Shown here piece after piece: positions 40,886-48,991 of a stretch of 49,140 bases of DNA (positions within the stretch are counted from its first letter, which is position 1; every line of letters begins with the position of its first letter). The notes under the pieces were generated by a model. The model was not told the origin of the DNA. It was given only the letters and a program-made list of their open reading frames with translations, and ran no database searches. The position numbers and the translations under genes are program-made. The stretch lies in contig NZ_KB907284.1 in NCBI RefSeq assembly GCF_000381905.1, positions 1 to 49,140 of the forward strand. The letters run 5' to 3'. The DNA is from Paenibacillus fonticola DSM 21315 (GTDB lineage Bacteria; Bacillota; Bacilli; Paenibacillales; Paenibacillaceae).

Positions 40886-41775
40886 TCGTTTTTACGGAAA
40901 TCGCTGCTTTAAAGGCTCATTTACGGACCGAGCGGTTCGCTGCAGCTCATGAGGGGAAAGTGCTGCAGGTCGGATTTGTGCCGACGATGGGGTATTTGCA
41001 TGAGGGGCATGCCAGTCTGCTGCGGTATGCCCGAAAAAATAATGATTTGGTTGTGCTGAGCATTTTCGTCAATCCGATTCAGTTCGGGCCGAATGAAGAT
41101 TTTGACCGTTATCCGCGCGATCCCGATAAAGATAAGCACCTTGCTGAACGGGAAGGCGTCGATGTCATATTTCTGCCGAGCGTCGAGGAAATGTACCCGC
41201 AGCCAACGAAGACGATCGTGCGGGTGGAGGAACTGACGGAGCGGCTCTGCGGCGCGGCGCGTCCAGGCCATTTTGATGGCGTGACGACAGTCGTAAGCAA
41301 ATTGCTGCACATCGTTTCGCCCAATCGCGCTTATTTCGGTCAGAAGGATGCCCAGCAGGCCGCAGTTGTGGCCCAAATGGTTAACGACCTTAATATGGAC
41401 GTAGAAATTGTTCCCTGCCCTATTGTAAGGGAAGAGGACGGCCTCGCTCTAAGTTCGCGCAACGTTTACCTTGAGCCCGAGCAGCGGCAGGCTGCGCTGG
41501 TATTGTCCCGTTCATTGCGCGATGCGGAGCAGACGGTTCGTGAGAACGATCAGATAACAGCGGGGGAAATATTCCGGCAAATTACGCGTTCCATTGCGTT
41601 AGAGCCTGCGGCTCAAATTGATTATGTGGAAATTAGTTATTTCCCATCATTAATAGCTTTGCCCGACTCGATGAGCGTAAAAGATGCCGAAGGCGACATA
41701 TTAATCGCAGTTGCGGTCAAGTTCGGTGCAACACGATTGATCGACAATATTATTTTAGCGAAGGAGGTCAGCTGA
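40882..41775 (+). CDS. panC: Pantothenate synthetase
   Basis: ATP-dependent ligase joining pantoate and beta-alanine. The 297-aa product has FVPTMGYLHEGHASLLRYAR with the HxGH-type nucleotide site, SIFVNPIQFGPNEDFDRYPR, GVTTVVSKLLHIV, FGQKDAQQAAVV and the KMSKS-like LSSRNVYLEPEQR. ATGA overlap with panB, followed 2 nt later by panD. Confidence 0.97.
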   Translation: MIVFTEIAALKAHLRTERFAAAHEGKVLQVGFVPTMGYLHEGHASLLRYARKNNDLVVLSIFVNPIQFGPNEDFDRYPRDPDKDKHLAEREGVDVIFLPSVEEMYPQPTKTIVRVEELTERLCGAARPGHFDGVTTVVSKLLHIVSPNRAYFGQKDAQQAAVVAQMVNDLNMDVEIVPCPIVREEDGLALSSRNVYLEPEQRQAALVLSRSLRDAEQTVRENDQITAGEIFRQITRSIALEPAAQIDYVEISYFPSLIALPDSMSVKDAEGDILIAVAVKFGATRLIDNIILAKEVS

Positions 41776-41777
41776 CC

Positions 41778-42161
41778 ATGCTTAGAACGATGATGAAATC
41801 CAAAATCCACCGGGCCACTGTGACGGAGGCCAATTTAAATTATATAGGCAGCATTACGATCGATGAGAATTTAATGGAAACAGCGGATTTGCTTGAAAAT
41901 GAGCAGGTGCAAATTGTGAACAACAACAATGGTGCCCGCCTTGAAACGTATGTGATCCCGGGTCCGCGCGGCAGCGGAGTCATATGCCTGAACGGAGCGG
42001 CAGCGCGGCTCGTTCAGCCGGGAGACAACGTCATCATTATTTCTTATGCGCAATTGTCTCCAGAAGAGCTGAGAAGCCACAAGCCGACCGTCGTGTTCGT
42101 TGATGAGCATAATCGGCCTGTAGAGACGATGCATGAGGAAGTTCACGCAACGATCCGATAA
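41778..42161 (+). CDS. panD: Aspartate 1-decarboxylase proenzyme
   Basis: Pyruvoyl enzyme making beta-alanine for PanC. The 127-aa proenzyme has the self-cleavage site between Gly24 and Ser25 in YIGSITID, plus KIHRATVTEANLNY, ETYVIPGPRGSGVICLNGAA and GDNVIIISYA. AAGGAGGTC precedes the ATG within the end of panC. It completes a full panBCD operon. Confidence 0.97.
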   Translation: MLRTMMKSKIHRATVTEANLNYIGSITIDENLMETADLLENEQVQIVNNNNGARLETYVIPGPRGSGVICLNGAAARLVQPGDNVIIISYAQLSPEELRSHKPTVVFVDEHNRPVETMHEEVHATIR

Positions 42162-42299
42162 TAAGGCTCCTCGCATTATAATCCAGCAAGATGCTTTGGT
42201 TATGCAATTAATGCCTGCGGGAATGAAAAGGCCGTCCGGAACAAAAAATGAACGTAAGGCCTCGCACTGATTTCATTTTCGTTAAAGGGTGGGTTGCGG

Positions 42300-42932
42300 A
42301 TGATGTTTCAACATGTATTTGCGGAAATGAATGAGATGTTGGATGAGATTACCCGGCATTACCCGATCGCCCAAGGCGCTCACAAGCATGAGCTTACGCA
42401 GAAATGGCATCTTCTGCGGCATATGAGCGATAGCATTATTGAGGAATGGCTGAATTTTGAGGAGAAAATGGGTGCGCTGCGACAAAAGGGATTTTGTCTC
42501 GAAGAGAAGCTGGATCTCGATTATCCGGAAATGAACGCCGAAGCATTTGTAAAGGGGCAAGGCTACTATAAGCTTCTGATGTTCCAGCAATCGATGGCAC
42601 AGTTTATGGACGTTCTGGAGCAATATCCTGACAGCGTGATTGGCCGCACTTATTTGGCGATGTGTTATCTTCATATGGAAGAAAGTGAAGAGGCTGTTCA
42701 TTATTTCGAAGAAGTGCTCCGAGTTGCTGCCAATAAAAGGCTGCGCTCCATCATTTACAATGCGCTCGGCTGCATTGAGGCCAAACGAGGCGCCCGCAGT
42801 AAAGCAAGGGAATATTTCACTTTGGCTTACCATAGCGATCCCACCTTGCCGGAGCCATTAGCAAATTGGGAAGCCTGTCTGCACAGTACAGGAAAGCTTC
42901 AATATGGCAACCAGCTTACATTTTTGCTGTAG
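42300..42932 (+). CDS. Tetratricopeptide-repeat protein
   Basis: A 210-aa soluble protein. The N-terminal 80 residues are charged helices without a recognised family (MFQHVFAEMNEMLDEIT). The rest consists of TPR-like units: AEAFVKGQGYYKLLMFQQSM then AQFMDVLEQYPDS, TYLAMCYLHMEESEEAVHYF and YNALGCIEAKRGARSKAREY. No catalytic motif. ATG at 42300 follows AGGGTGG by 7 nt. It lies between panD and dinG and ends at a good terminator. Function unknown. Confidence 0.85.
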   Translation: MMFQHVFAEMNEMLDEITRHYPIAQGAHKHELTQKWHLLRHMSDSIIEEWLNFEEKMGALRQKGFCLEEKLDLDYPEMNAEAFVKGQGYYKLLMFQQSMAQFMDVLEQYPDSVIGRTYLAMCYLHMEESEEAVHYFEEVLRVAANKRLRSIIYNALGCIEAKRGARSKAREYFTLAYHSDPTLPEPLANWEACLHSTGKLQYGNQLTFLL

Positions 42933-42949
42933 GCGGAAGCCCAGGCCAT

Positions 42950-42994
42950 AAGAAGCGAGGCGCGACCCGCCTTGGGAGCGCATCGCTTCTTTTT
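42950..42994 (+). terminator. Terminator after the TPR gene
   Basis: AAGAAGCGA (42950-42958) pairs with TCGCTTCTT (42983-42991), with inner GCGC/GCGC pairing, and T residues to 42994. Confidence 0.85.
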
Positions 42995-43011
42995 GTGTTT
43001 ATCTGTATTAA

Positions 43012-43040
43012 TTTTCAAATCGGCCATCTTCTGTTATGCT
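43012..43040 (+). promoter_or_regulatory. Promoter of dinG
   Basis: TTTTCA (43012-43017), a 17-nt spacer and TATGCT (43035-43040) with a TGn extension (TGT at 43032-43034). No LexA box was recognised nearby. Confidence 0.55.
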
Positions 43041-43148
43041 GTTAAGAGATTGTTCAATAAGTTACGTGTCAGGGCCGCAGCATCAGCCTTTGACTTCTGA
43101 ACGTTTTTGTAAGAAAGAGACTGGAACGAAAGGGACCATTGATCACAA

Positions 43149-46031
43149 ATGAAATATGCTGTACTTGACTTTGAAACAACAGGTAACCAGTCCACTGATG
43201 AAATCATTCAAGTAGGACTTGCCATAATAGATCATGATTTGACCATTTCCCAGGTGTACCATTCCTTTGTTAAGCCGACGATTCCGATCCCTCCATTTAT
43301 TACAGGGCTAACGGGAATTTCCGAGGAGGATGTGCAGGAAGCGCCTGATCTGGATGAAGTGATGATGGAAATGGTTCCGCTCCTGAACGATGTGGTGCTC
43401 GTTGGCCACAACGTAGCTTTCGATTTCAATTATTTGCAGAGCGCACTCGATAAGACGGGATATCTTCCTTTTACAGGACGTATTTTGGATACGATGGATT
43501 TTCTGAAAATATTGTACCCATCTCTTAGCTCTTATCAGCTGGGACTTGTTGCCATTGAGTTTGACGTGGAGCATGACCGTCCTCATCAGGCAGACAGCGA
43601 TGCGCTTGCAACCGCCCATGTGTTCTTGAAATGCCTGGAGGAGCTGACTGGCCTTCCGCTTTTGACTTTGCAGCGGCTAGCCGACTTGTTTGCGGGAGAG
43701 GACAGCGATTTGAGCTGGTTTTTCGATGCTGCCCTGCAGGAAAGAGAGCGGGAGAGCGAGCAGGACACCGACGGATTTACTTACTATCGTCAGTATGCTC
43801 TGCAGGTGGAAGACTGGATGGATATCGTGCCCGCGAGGGATACTATGTACGACAATCCGCTTGAAAATGTGACGTTTGGGCAGTTTTTGGAGCAGGTGAG
43901 GGAGCGGCTCCGGAGCAAGCTGCCTCAATATGAGGAACGGGAAGCGCAAAATATGATGCTGGAAGAAGTCATGCGCGCATTCGATGAAGATAAGCATTTG
44001 CTGGTGGAGGCTGGTACGGGAACCGGCAAATCACTTGGATACTTGCTGCCGGCCATTTATCATGGCGTGAAGCATGACGAGAAGGTTATGGTCAGCACGC
44101 ATACGATTAATTTGCAGGAGCAGCTTCGCGAGCGCGATGTGCCTCTCCTGACAGAGGCCGTGCCGTTTCCTTTTCGCGCGGCAGTATTTAAAGGAAGGCA
44201 GCATTATTTGTGTCTGCGCAAATTTGAACATAAAATAAGTAGAAGAGATTTTGCTTCACCTAAGGAAGAGATAATGATTGCTGCGCAAATGATTGTGTGG
44301 CTGACTCAAACCGTGACCGGCGATGATGAGGAACTGAACCTCGGAAATCGCGGCGGAGACTTCTGGGAGACGGTGGCCAGCGACTCCGATTCGTGCCTTG
44401 GACGCTCCTGTCCTTGGTTCCGTAAATGTTATTACCATAGGGCCAAGCATGAGGCCGGCGTGGCGGATGTCGTGATTACGAACCATTCGAAGCTGTTCAC
44501 TGATATTCAGGCAGGGCATCAGCTCCTTCCGGGTTATGAGCGGCTCGTCATCGATGAAGCGCATCACCTGGAGGACGTTGCAGGCAAGCACCTTGGCTTG
44601 AATATGAAATATTTCACCGTGGTGCATACGCTAACCCGCTTGTTCAAGGATAGCAAAACGGGACAGCTTCCCAATCTTAGAGCTATGATGCAAAGTGCAC
44701 AAAGCGAGAAGTCAGCCGATTGGTGCAGCACGATCGATGAAATTTATCCGGCTTTAGTGGATGTGAAGGAGCACTGGGATAAGCTGTGTGAGATGCTTTT
44801 TTCCCTTATGCCGGAACGCAGCGATGCTGCGCCTGGCGATCCCGGGCAGTTTGTCCTCCGCCTGCTTCCGCATAAGAAGCCTAAGGATTGGGATTCGCTT
44901 TCAGTAATGGAGAATCATATCTACGTATTGCTTGGCGAAGCGCTTCGCAAAGGGGAGCGCATGGTGAACGACATCCGGGACGAGCAGGAGGAGTTCGGGG
45001 CAGACAGTCTGCTGACGGATATCAGTGGACTGTTCAAGGATTTGGCTGCCGAACGTGAGGCGATCCGCGCCTTTATTAAGCTTGATGATGCTGAGACGGT
45101 CTATTGGATTGAAGGCAATGGCAATTATCGCAGCCGCTCATTGCAATTTTATGCAGTGCCGATCGACGTAAGTGAGCAGCTCAAAAATTATTTCTTCGAT
45201 AAGAAGAAAAGTGTGGTGATGACTTCAGCGACGCTCTCGGTCGATAAATCATTCCAATACATGATCGACCAGCTTGGGCTGCAGGAGGCAGCGGCTGGCG
45301 ACCGGCTGCTTACCTCGATGCTCCCTTCACCGTTTAATTACCGGGACCAGGCGCTATTGGTCCTCCCCCGCAACTTTCCGAGCGTCAAAGGCAGTGTTGG
45401 GGATGAACACTTTGTAAATACGCTCGTGCAATCCTTGGCGGATACCGCTATAGCGACCCGTGGCCGGATGCTCGTGCTGTTTACGTCCTACCGGATGCTG
45501 AGGCAGGTCTATGAGCCGCTGAAGGAGCAGTTATCCTCCGCGGGGATAACCGTCATCGGCCAAGGGATGGACAGCGGCAGCCGGACGAAGCTGACCCGCA
45601 GGTTCCAAGGTCAGGAAGCGTCCGTCCTGCTGGGTACGAGCAGCTTCTGGGAAGGGGTGGACATTCCGGGAGAAGCGCTGACGAGTCTGGCGATTGTCCG
45701 CTTGCCGTTTCAGCCGCCGAATCACCCGCTTGTAGAAGCGAAGGGCGAACGGCTGCAGAAGGAGAAGAAGAACCCGTTTATGAAATTGTCTGTACCGCAA
45801 GCGGTCATTCGCTTCAAACAGGGCTTTGGACGCCTGGTACGCTCTTCACAGGACCGCGGCATCGTCGTTGTCTATGACACACGCATCTTGGAATCTTACT
45901 ACGGTAAATATTTTTTATATTCCTTGCCTGGGCCCAAAATCGAACATATGCCGACAGAGCAAATGGTACCGAGAATTTCGGAATGGCTCGATGTTCAGGC
46001 CGGCCGGGATGAGGAAGGAAAGACGGAATAA
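43149..46031 (+). CDS. dinG: DnaQ-DinG: 3'-5' exonuclease fused to XPD-like helicase
   Basis: A 960-aa fusion. Residues about 1-165 are a DEDD exonuclease (DFETTG at 7-12, HNVAFDFNYL, HQADSDALATAHVF). The remainder is a superfamily 2 helicase with Walker A GTGTGKS near 289-295, DEAHH near 469, GTSSFWEGVDIPG and the motif VI QGFGRLVRSSQDRG. Four cysteines at 355, 416, 421 and 427 fit the iron-sulfur cluster of DinG/XPD; the last three have the same 5- and 6-residue spacing as in E. coli DinG. Some Firmicute DinG proteins lack this cluster. It has its own promoter and is followed closely by rex. Confidence 0.95.
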   Translation: MKYAVLDFETTGNQSTDEIIQVGLAIIDHDLTISQVYHSFVKPTIPIPPFITGLTGISEEDVQEAPDLDEVMMEMVPLLNDVVLVGHNVAFDFNYLQSALDKTGYLPFTGRILDTMDFLKILYPSLSSYQLGLVAIEFDVEHDRPHQADSDALATAHVFLKCLEELTGLPLLTLQRLADLFAGEDSDLSWFFDAALQERERESEQDTDGFTYYRQYALQVEDWMDIVPARDTMYDNPLENVTFGQFLEQVRERLRSKLPQYEEREAQNMMLEEVMRAFDEDKHLLVEAGTGTGKSLGYLLPAIYHGVKHDEKVMVSTHTINLQEQLRERDVPLLTEAVPFPFRAAVFKGRQHYLCLRKFEHKISRRDFASPKEEIMIAAQMIVWLTQTVTGDDEELNLGNRGGDFWETVASDSDSCLGRSCPWFRKCYYHRAKHEAGVADVVITNHSKLFTDIQAGHQLLPGYERLVIDEAHHLEDVAGKHLGLNMKYFTVVHTLTRLFKDSKTGQLPNLRAMMQSAQSEKSADWCSTIDEIYPALVDVKEHWDKLCEMLFSLMPERSDAAPGDPGQFVLRLLPHKKPKDWDSLSVMENHIYVLLGEALRKGERMVNDIRDEQEEFGADSLLTDISGLFKDLAAEREAIRAFIKLDDAETVYWIEGNGNYRSRSLQFYAVPIDVSEQLKNYFFDKKKSVVMTSATLSVDKSFQYMIDQLGLQEAAAGDRLLTSMLPSPFNYRDQALLVLPRNFPSVKGSVGDEHFVNTLVQSLADTAIATRGRMLVLFTSYRMLRQVYEPLKEQLSSAGITVIGQGMDSGSRTKLTRRFQGQEASVLLGTSSFWEGVDIPGEALTSLAIVRLPFQPPNHPLVEAKGERLQKEKKNPFMKLSVPQAVIRFKQGFGRLVRSSQDRGIVVVYDTRILESYYGKYFLYSLPGPKIEHMPTEQMVPRISEWLDVQAGRDEEGKTE

Positions 46032-46071
46032 CGGTTGTTCATATCGCGCTATTATAAGGGGAGAAAAGCTA

Positions 46072-46722
46072 ATGAAATCAGAAAAAATTTCGGATGCGGT
46101 TGTACGCAGATTGCCAGTGTATTTGCGTTTCCTCAATGAGCTGAGCCTTCGCGAAGTACCGACGGTATCCTCTCAGGAGCTAGGTCAGAAGCTCGATCTT
46201 AATCCGGCTCAAATCCGCAAGGATTTGGCGTATTTTGGGGATTTCGGGCGGAAGGGGATCGGTTACGATGTATCTTATCTTATTGAGAAAATAAGACAGA
46301 TTTTGAACTTGGATCAGCAGATTAACGTAGCGCTTGTCGGGGCCGGTAATTTAGGTCAGGCGCTGTCCAACTATAACGCTTATTTGAAGGACAACATGAA
46401 GATCGTGGCTGTGTTTGACGCAGCCCCGTCTAAAATCGGCACCAAAATCAACAACATTACCGTCCAGCCGATTGAAGAGCTCGTAGAAACGGTCCGGGCC
46501 CTGGGCATCCGGATCGGGATAATTACCGTTCCTGATTTTGAAGCCCAGCGTGTCGCTGATCAGCTGGTCGCCGCAGGCATTGGGGCGATTCTTAACTTTG
46601 CCCCTACTATTTTGAAAGTGCCTGCAGAGGTGAGAATCCATGCGGCGGATTTCACAACGGATTTGCTGAGCCTTGCTTATTACTTGGATAATGGAAAGGA
46701 AACCGTAGCAGATGAGTCGTAA
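46072..46722 (+). CDS. rex: Redox-sensing transcriptional repressor Rex
   Basis: NADH/NAD-sensing repressor of fermentation and respiration genes. The 216-aa product has the N-terminal winged helix (ISDAVVRRLPVYLRFLNEL, VSSQELGQKLDLNPAQIRKD with the recognition helix, FGDFGRKGIGYDV) and a Rossmann domain with VALVGAGNLGQAL and a C-terminal swapped helix. AAGGGGAG is 8 nt before the ATG at 46072; a longer frame reaching back into dinG is not used. No Rex operator was searched for beyond the immediate vicinity. It overlaps mtaD by 11 nt. Confidence 0.96.
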   Translation: MKSEKISDAVVRRLPVYLRFLNELSLREVPTVSSQELGQKLDLNPAQIRKDLAYFGDFGRKGIGYDVSYLIEKIRQILNLDQQINVALVGAGNLGQALSNYNAYLKDNMKIVAVFDAAPSKIGTKINNITVQPIEELVETVRALGIRIGIITVPDFEAQRVADQLVAAGIGAILNFAPTILKVPAEVRIHAADFTTDLLSLAYYLDNGKETVADES

Positions 46723-48013
46723 ATTGCTTATCACGAATGGAAGCTTTGCTGTCCTGGAGCAGGATAAATCCGTCATTAACGGATTTATGCTGGTCGAGGA
46801 CGATCTTATTACTTATGTTGGCTCCGAGAAGCCAGAGGTTACAGACGACGTAACTATATTTGACGGAAGCGGCTTGTTATTTCTGCCGGGCCTGATCAAT
46901 ACGCATGGCCATGCGGCGATGTCGCTTCTGCGCGGATACGGCGACGATATGGTGCTCCAAAAGTGGCTGCAGGAAAAAATGTGGCCGATGGAAGCGAAGT
47001 TTACCGGCAGTGACGTATACTGGGGTACAGCGCTATCCGTTCTGGAAATGATCAAGGGCGGGACGACAACCTTTCTGGACATGTATGACCACATGGACGA
47101 GGTTGCCAAAGTGACGGAGCAATCTGGAATCCGCGGAGTGCTGATGCGGGGCGCGATCGGCTTATGTCCTGCCGATGTACAGAAGCAGAAGCTGGATGAA
47201 GCCGTTGCATTTGCTAGGACCTGGCATGGCAAGGCGGACGGACGGATTACGACGATGATTTCGCCGCATGCGCCTTATACTTGCCCGCCGGACTATATTG
47301 CGCAATTCGTACAGGCGGCGCATGATCTCGATTTGCCAATGCATACTCATATGTCCGAGACGAAGGCAGAGGTGGAGCAAAACGTTGCGGATTACGGCGT
47401 CAGGCCGGTAGAGCATTTGCTGAAACTCGGAATGTTCTCGCGTCCAACGCTGCTTGCTCATGGCGTGCATTTGACGGACGATGAGATCGAGGTGCTGGCG
47501 AACCATCAGGTGGCCATTTCACATAACCCGGGCAGCAACTTGAAGCTGGCCAGCGGCGTGGCAAGGGTGCCGGAATTGCTGAAAGCTGGCGTAACGGTTT
47601 CTTTAGGAACGGATGGCGCGGCTAGCAACAACAATCTCGATATGTTTGAAGAAATTCGTCTGGCGGCATTGATTCATAAAGGGGTATCGGGCGATCCTAC
47701 GGCTGTACCTGCGATCGAAGCGCTGCGCATGGGCACGGAATACGGAGCCAAATCGTTGTTCCTGGAACATACGGGCAAGCTTGCCGCGGGGATGAAAGCG
47801 GACTTTATCGCTTTGAATACGGAGCAGGCTCATTTTGTGCCGCGAACGGATTATATATCCCATGTTGTATATTCAGCAGGGCCAAAAGATGTCGAGCACG
47901 TATGGGTAGACGGGAAGCAGGTTGTAAAGCACGGCGCCTGCCTTACTTTGGATGAGGAACGCATCCGTCATGAGGCGCAGGCCGCTTTTGAGGGGCTGCT
48001 GGCCAGATCGTAA
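46712..48013 (+). CDS. mtaD: Amidohydrolase, 5'-methylthioadenosine/S-adenosylhomocysteine deaminase family
   Basis: Metal-dependent adenosine-type deaminase (MtaD/TrzA/SsnA group) of 433 aa. Visible are the metal-binding LPGLINTHGHAAMSLLRGYG, HAPYTCPPDYI, MHTHMSETKAEVEQN, LAHGVHLTDDEI and the Asp in SLGTDGAASNNNLDMFEEIR. The usual assignment is deamination of MTA or SAH. Members of this family can also deaminate 6-aminodeoxyfutalosine in the menaquinone pathway, and futalosine-type genes are in this window, so that role should be considered. Translation is coupled to rex. Confidence 0.88.
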   Translation: MSRKLLITNGSFAVLEQDKSVINGFMLVEDDLITYVGSEKPEVTDDVTIFDGSGLLFLPGLINTHGHAAMSLLRGYGDDMVLQKWLQEKMWPMEAKFTGSDVYWGTALSVLEMIKGGTTTFLDMYDHMDEVAKVTEQSGIRGVLMRGAIGLCPADVQKQKLDEAVAFARTWHGKADGRITTMISPHAPYTCPPDYIAQFVQAAHDLDLPMHTHMSETKAEVEQNVADYGVRPVEHLLKLGMFSRPTLLAHGVHLTDDEIEVLANHQVAISHNPGSNLKLASGVARVPELLKAGVTVSLGTDGAASNNNLDMFEEIRLAALIHKGVSGDPTAVPAIEALRMGTEYGAKSLFLEHTGKLAAGMKADFIALNTEQAHFVPRTDYISHVVYSAGPKDVEHVWVDGKQVVKHGACLTLDEERIRHEAQAAFEGLLARS

Positions 48014-48072
48014 TTGTGCTAATCTGCTAGATACAAATAGAATGAATTTTTGCCTGGGAAAGGAAGAGAAGG

Positions 48073-48558
48073 TTGAAGAAGAGAACCAAATGGATTCTGC
48101 TTTCCATCCTCATTGTGCTGCTCCTGCTCTTCGGCCTTCATCGTTACTATGTATATATTCTGCAAGATACCTGGAGCGAGGAGAAAACGGCGATTCAGCA
48201 AGCTAAACAGCAATCTGGTATCGTTGAAGTGGTGAAAACCTGGAAATCGGTTTGGGATGATGTGTGCTGGGTCGTCCAAGGGAACAACGAAGCGGGAGAA
48301 GAATTGATCGTCTGGCTGCCGGCAAATGGAGAGGCGCATGAAGAGCTTCTGGCGAACGGAAAGTCGGAGAGTCAGATGCGAAGTATTATCAAGGAAACGC
48401 TGCCTGGCATTAAAATCGTAAGACTTGTACCGGCGATCCATGACCGCGAATATGTATGGGAGCTGTTTTACAAAGAGAAAGAGCACTACTACTATCAATT
48501 TTTCCGGTTTAGCGATGGGTCAGTTTTGCCTGACAAATTTACGATGCCGAACCGATAA
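48073..48558 (+). CDS. YpmB-like membrane-anchored protein (DUF5590)
   Basis: A 161-aa protein with a basic N-terminus, one membrane anchor at about residues 6-22 and an extracytoplasmic domain containing QAKQQSGIVEVVKTWKSVWD then DVCWVVQGN, and a second strand-rich unit (LPGIKIVRLVPAIHDREYVW) with PepSY-like character. This fits the YpmB/DUF5590 type, found after dinG in Bacillus. The TTG start at 48073 has a purine-rich AAAGGAAGAG before it. Followed by a clear terminator. Function unknown. Confidence 0.8.
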   Translation: MKKRTKWILLSILIVLLLLFGLHRYYVYILQDTWSEEKTAIQQAKQQSGIVEVVKTWKSVWDDVCWVVQGNNEAGEELIVWLPANGEAHEELLANGKSESQMRSIIKETLPGIKIVRLVPAIHDREYVWELFYKEKEHYYYQFFRFSDGSVLPDKFTMPNR

Positions 48559-48563
48559 TGAAC

Positions 48564-48589
48564 AAACCTCGCGTAGAGCGAGGTTTTTT
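48564..48589 (+). terminator. Terminator after the YpmB-like gene
   Basis: AAACCTCGC (48564-48572) pairs with GCGAGGTTT (48578-48586), followed by T residues to 48589. Confidence 0.88.
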
Positions 48590-48661
48590 ATTTTTTAAGC
48601 TTTAGCCAGTTGAGTGCGTGAAACGCGCGAAACAAAGAAACGCCCCGCTATGCGGGTGGAG

Positions 48662-48851
48662 GATTCGTTAACGATCTTTGAGAAGCATGCGCAGTTGAAG
48701 TATAAATATGGAATCGAAAATTCTGGGCAGAAGGATATTATGTACAGTGGGCTTAAATGAAGCCGCTGTTGCGAAATACATTCGTGAACAAGAAGCACAT
48801 GATCGAGCCATAGATAAGCTGAGTGTAAAAGAGTATGCAGATCCGTTCAGG
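48662..48851 (+). pseudogene. C-terminal remnant of an IS200/IS605 TnpA transposase, frameshifted
   Basis: Three successive frames together read as one conserved protein end: first LTIFEKHAQLKYKYG (from about 48668), then NRKFWAEGYYV (48712-48744), then TVGLNEAAVAKYIREQEAHD and further to KEYADPF (48744-48848). In IS200-type Y1 transposases the catalytic tyrosine lies in the KYI-REQ segment. The shifts fall near 48711 and 48744. The N-terminal two-thirds, including the HUH motif, is absent. It ends where the sequence upstream of the IS110 gene begins, so IS110 insertion probably cut off the last residues. Confidence 0.75.
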
Positions 48852-48991
48852 AGCAACAAGAGCTGTTTTATGATTCTAGCTATGATGAACGATAAACAGA
48901 CAGCCCTCCACATTGCTACATCTCGTAGGTTAAAATGGAAAGTGGAAAGACCAACCATTTCAGAGCTACATAGCAAAGGAGAGCTGATACT
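48852..48991 (+). other. Non-coding left part of an IS110 element (possible bridge-RNA region)
   Basis: About 140 nt between the IS200 remnant and the IS110 start codon. CTGTTTTAT (48863-48871) pairs with ATAAACAG (48892-48899) with one bulge, enclosing a 20-nt loop. IS110-group elements encode a structured RNA guiding donor and target recognition in the non-coding end upstream of the transposase; this segment has the right position but is short. The left boundary is inferred from where the TnpA reading ends. Confidence 0.4.

Noticed and set aside
42284..42300. AGGGTGG before the TPR gene as a T-box motif
   Set aside because: The ACCGCG part, the terminator and the upstream stem of a T-box are missing; it is explained as a ribosome binding site.
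45826..46071. N-terminal extension of rex
   Set aside because: It lies mostly inside dinG; the Rex N-terminus and a good ribosome site are at 46072.
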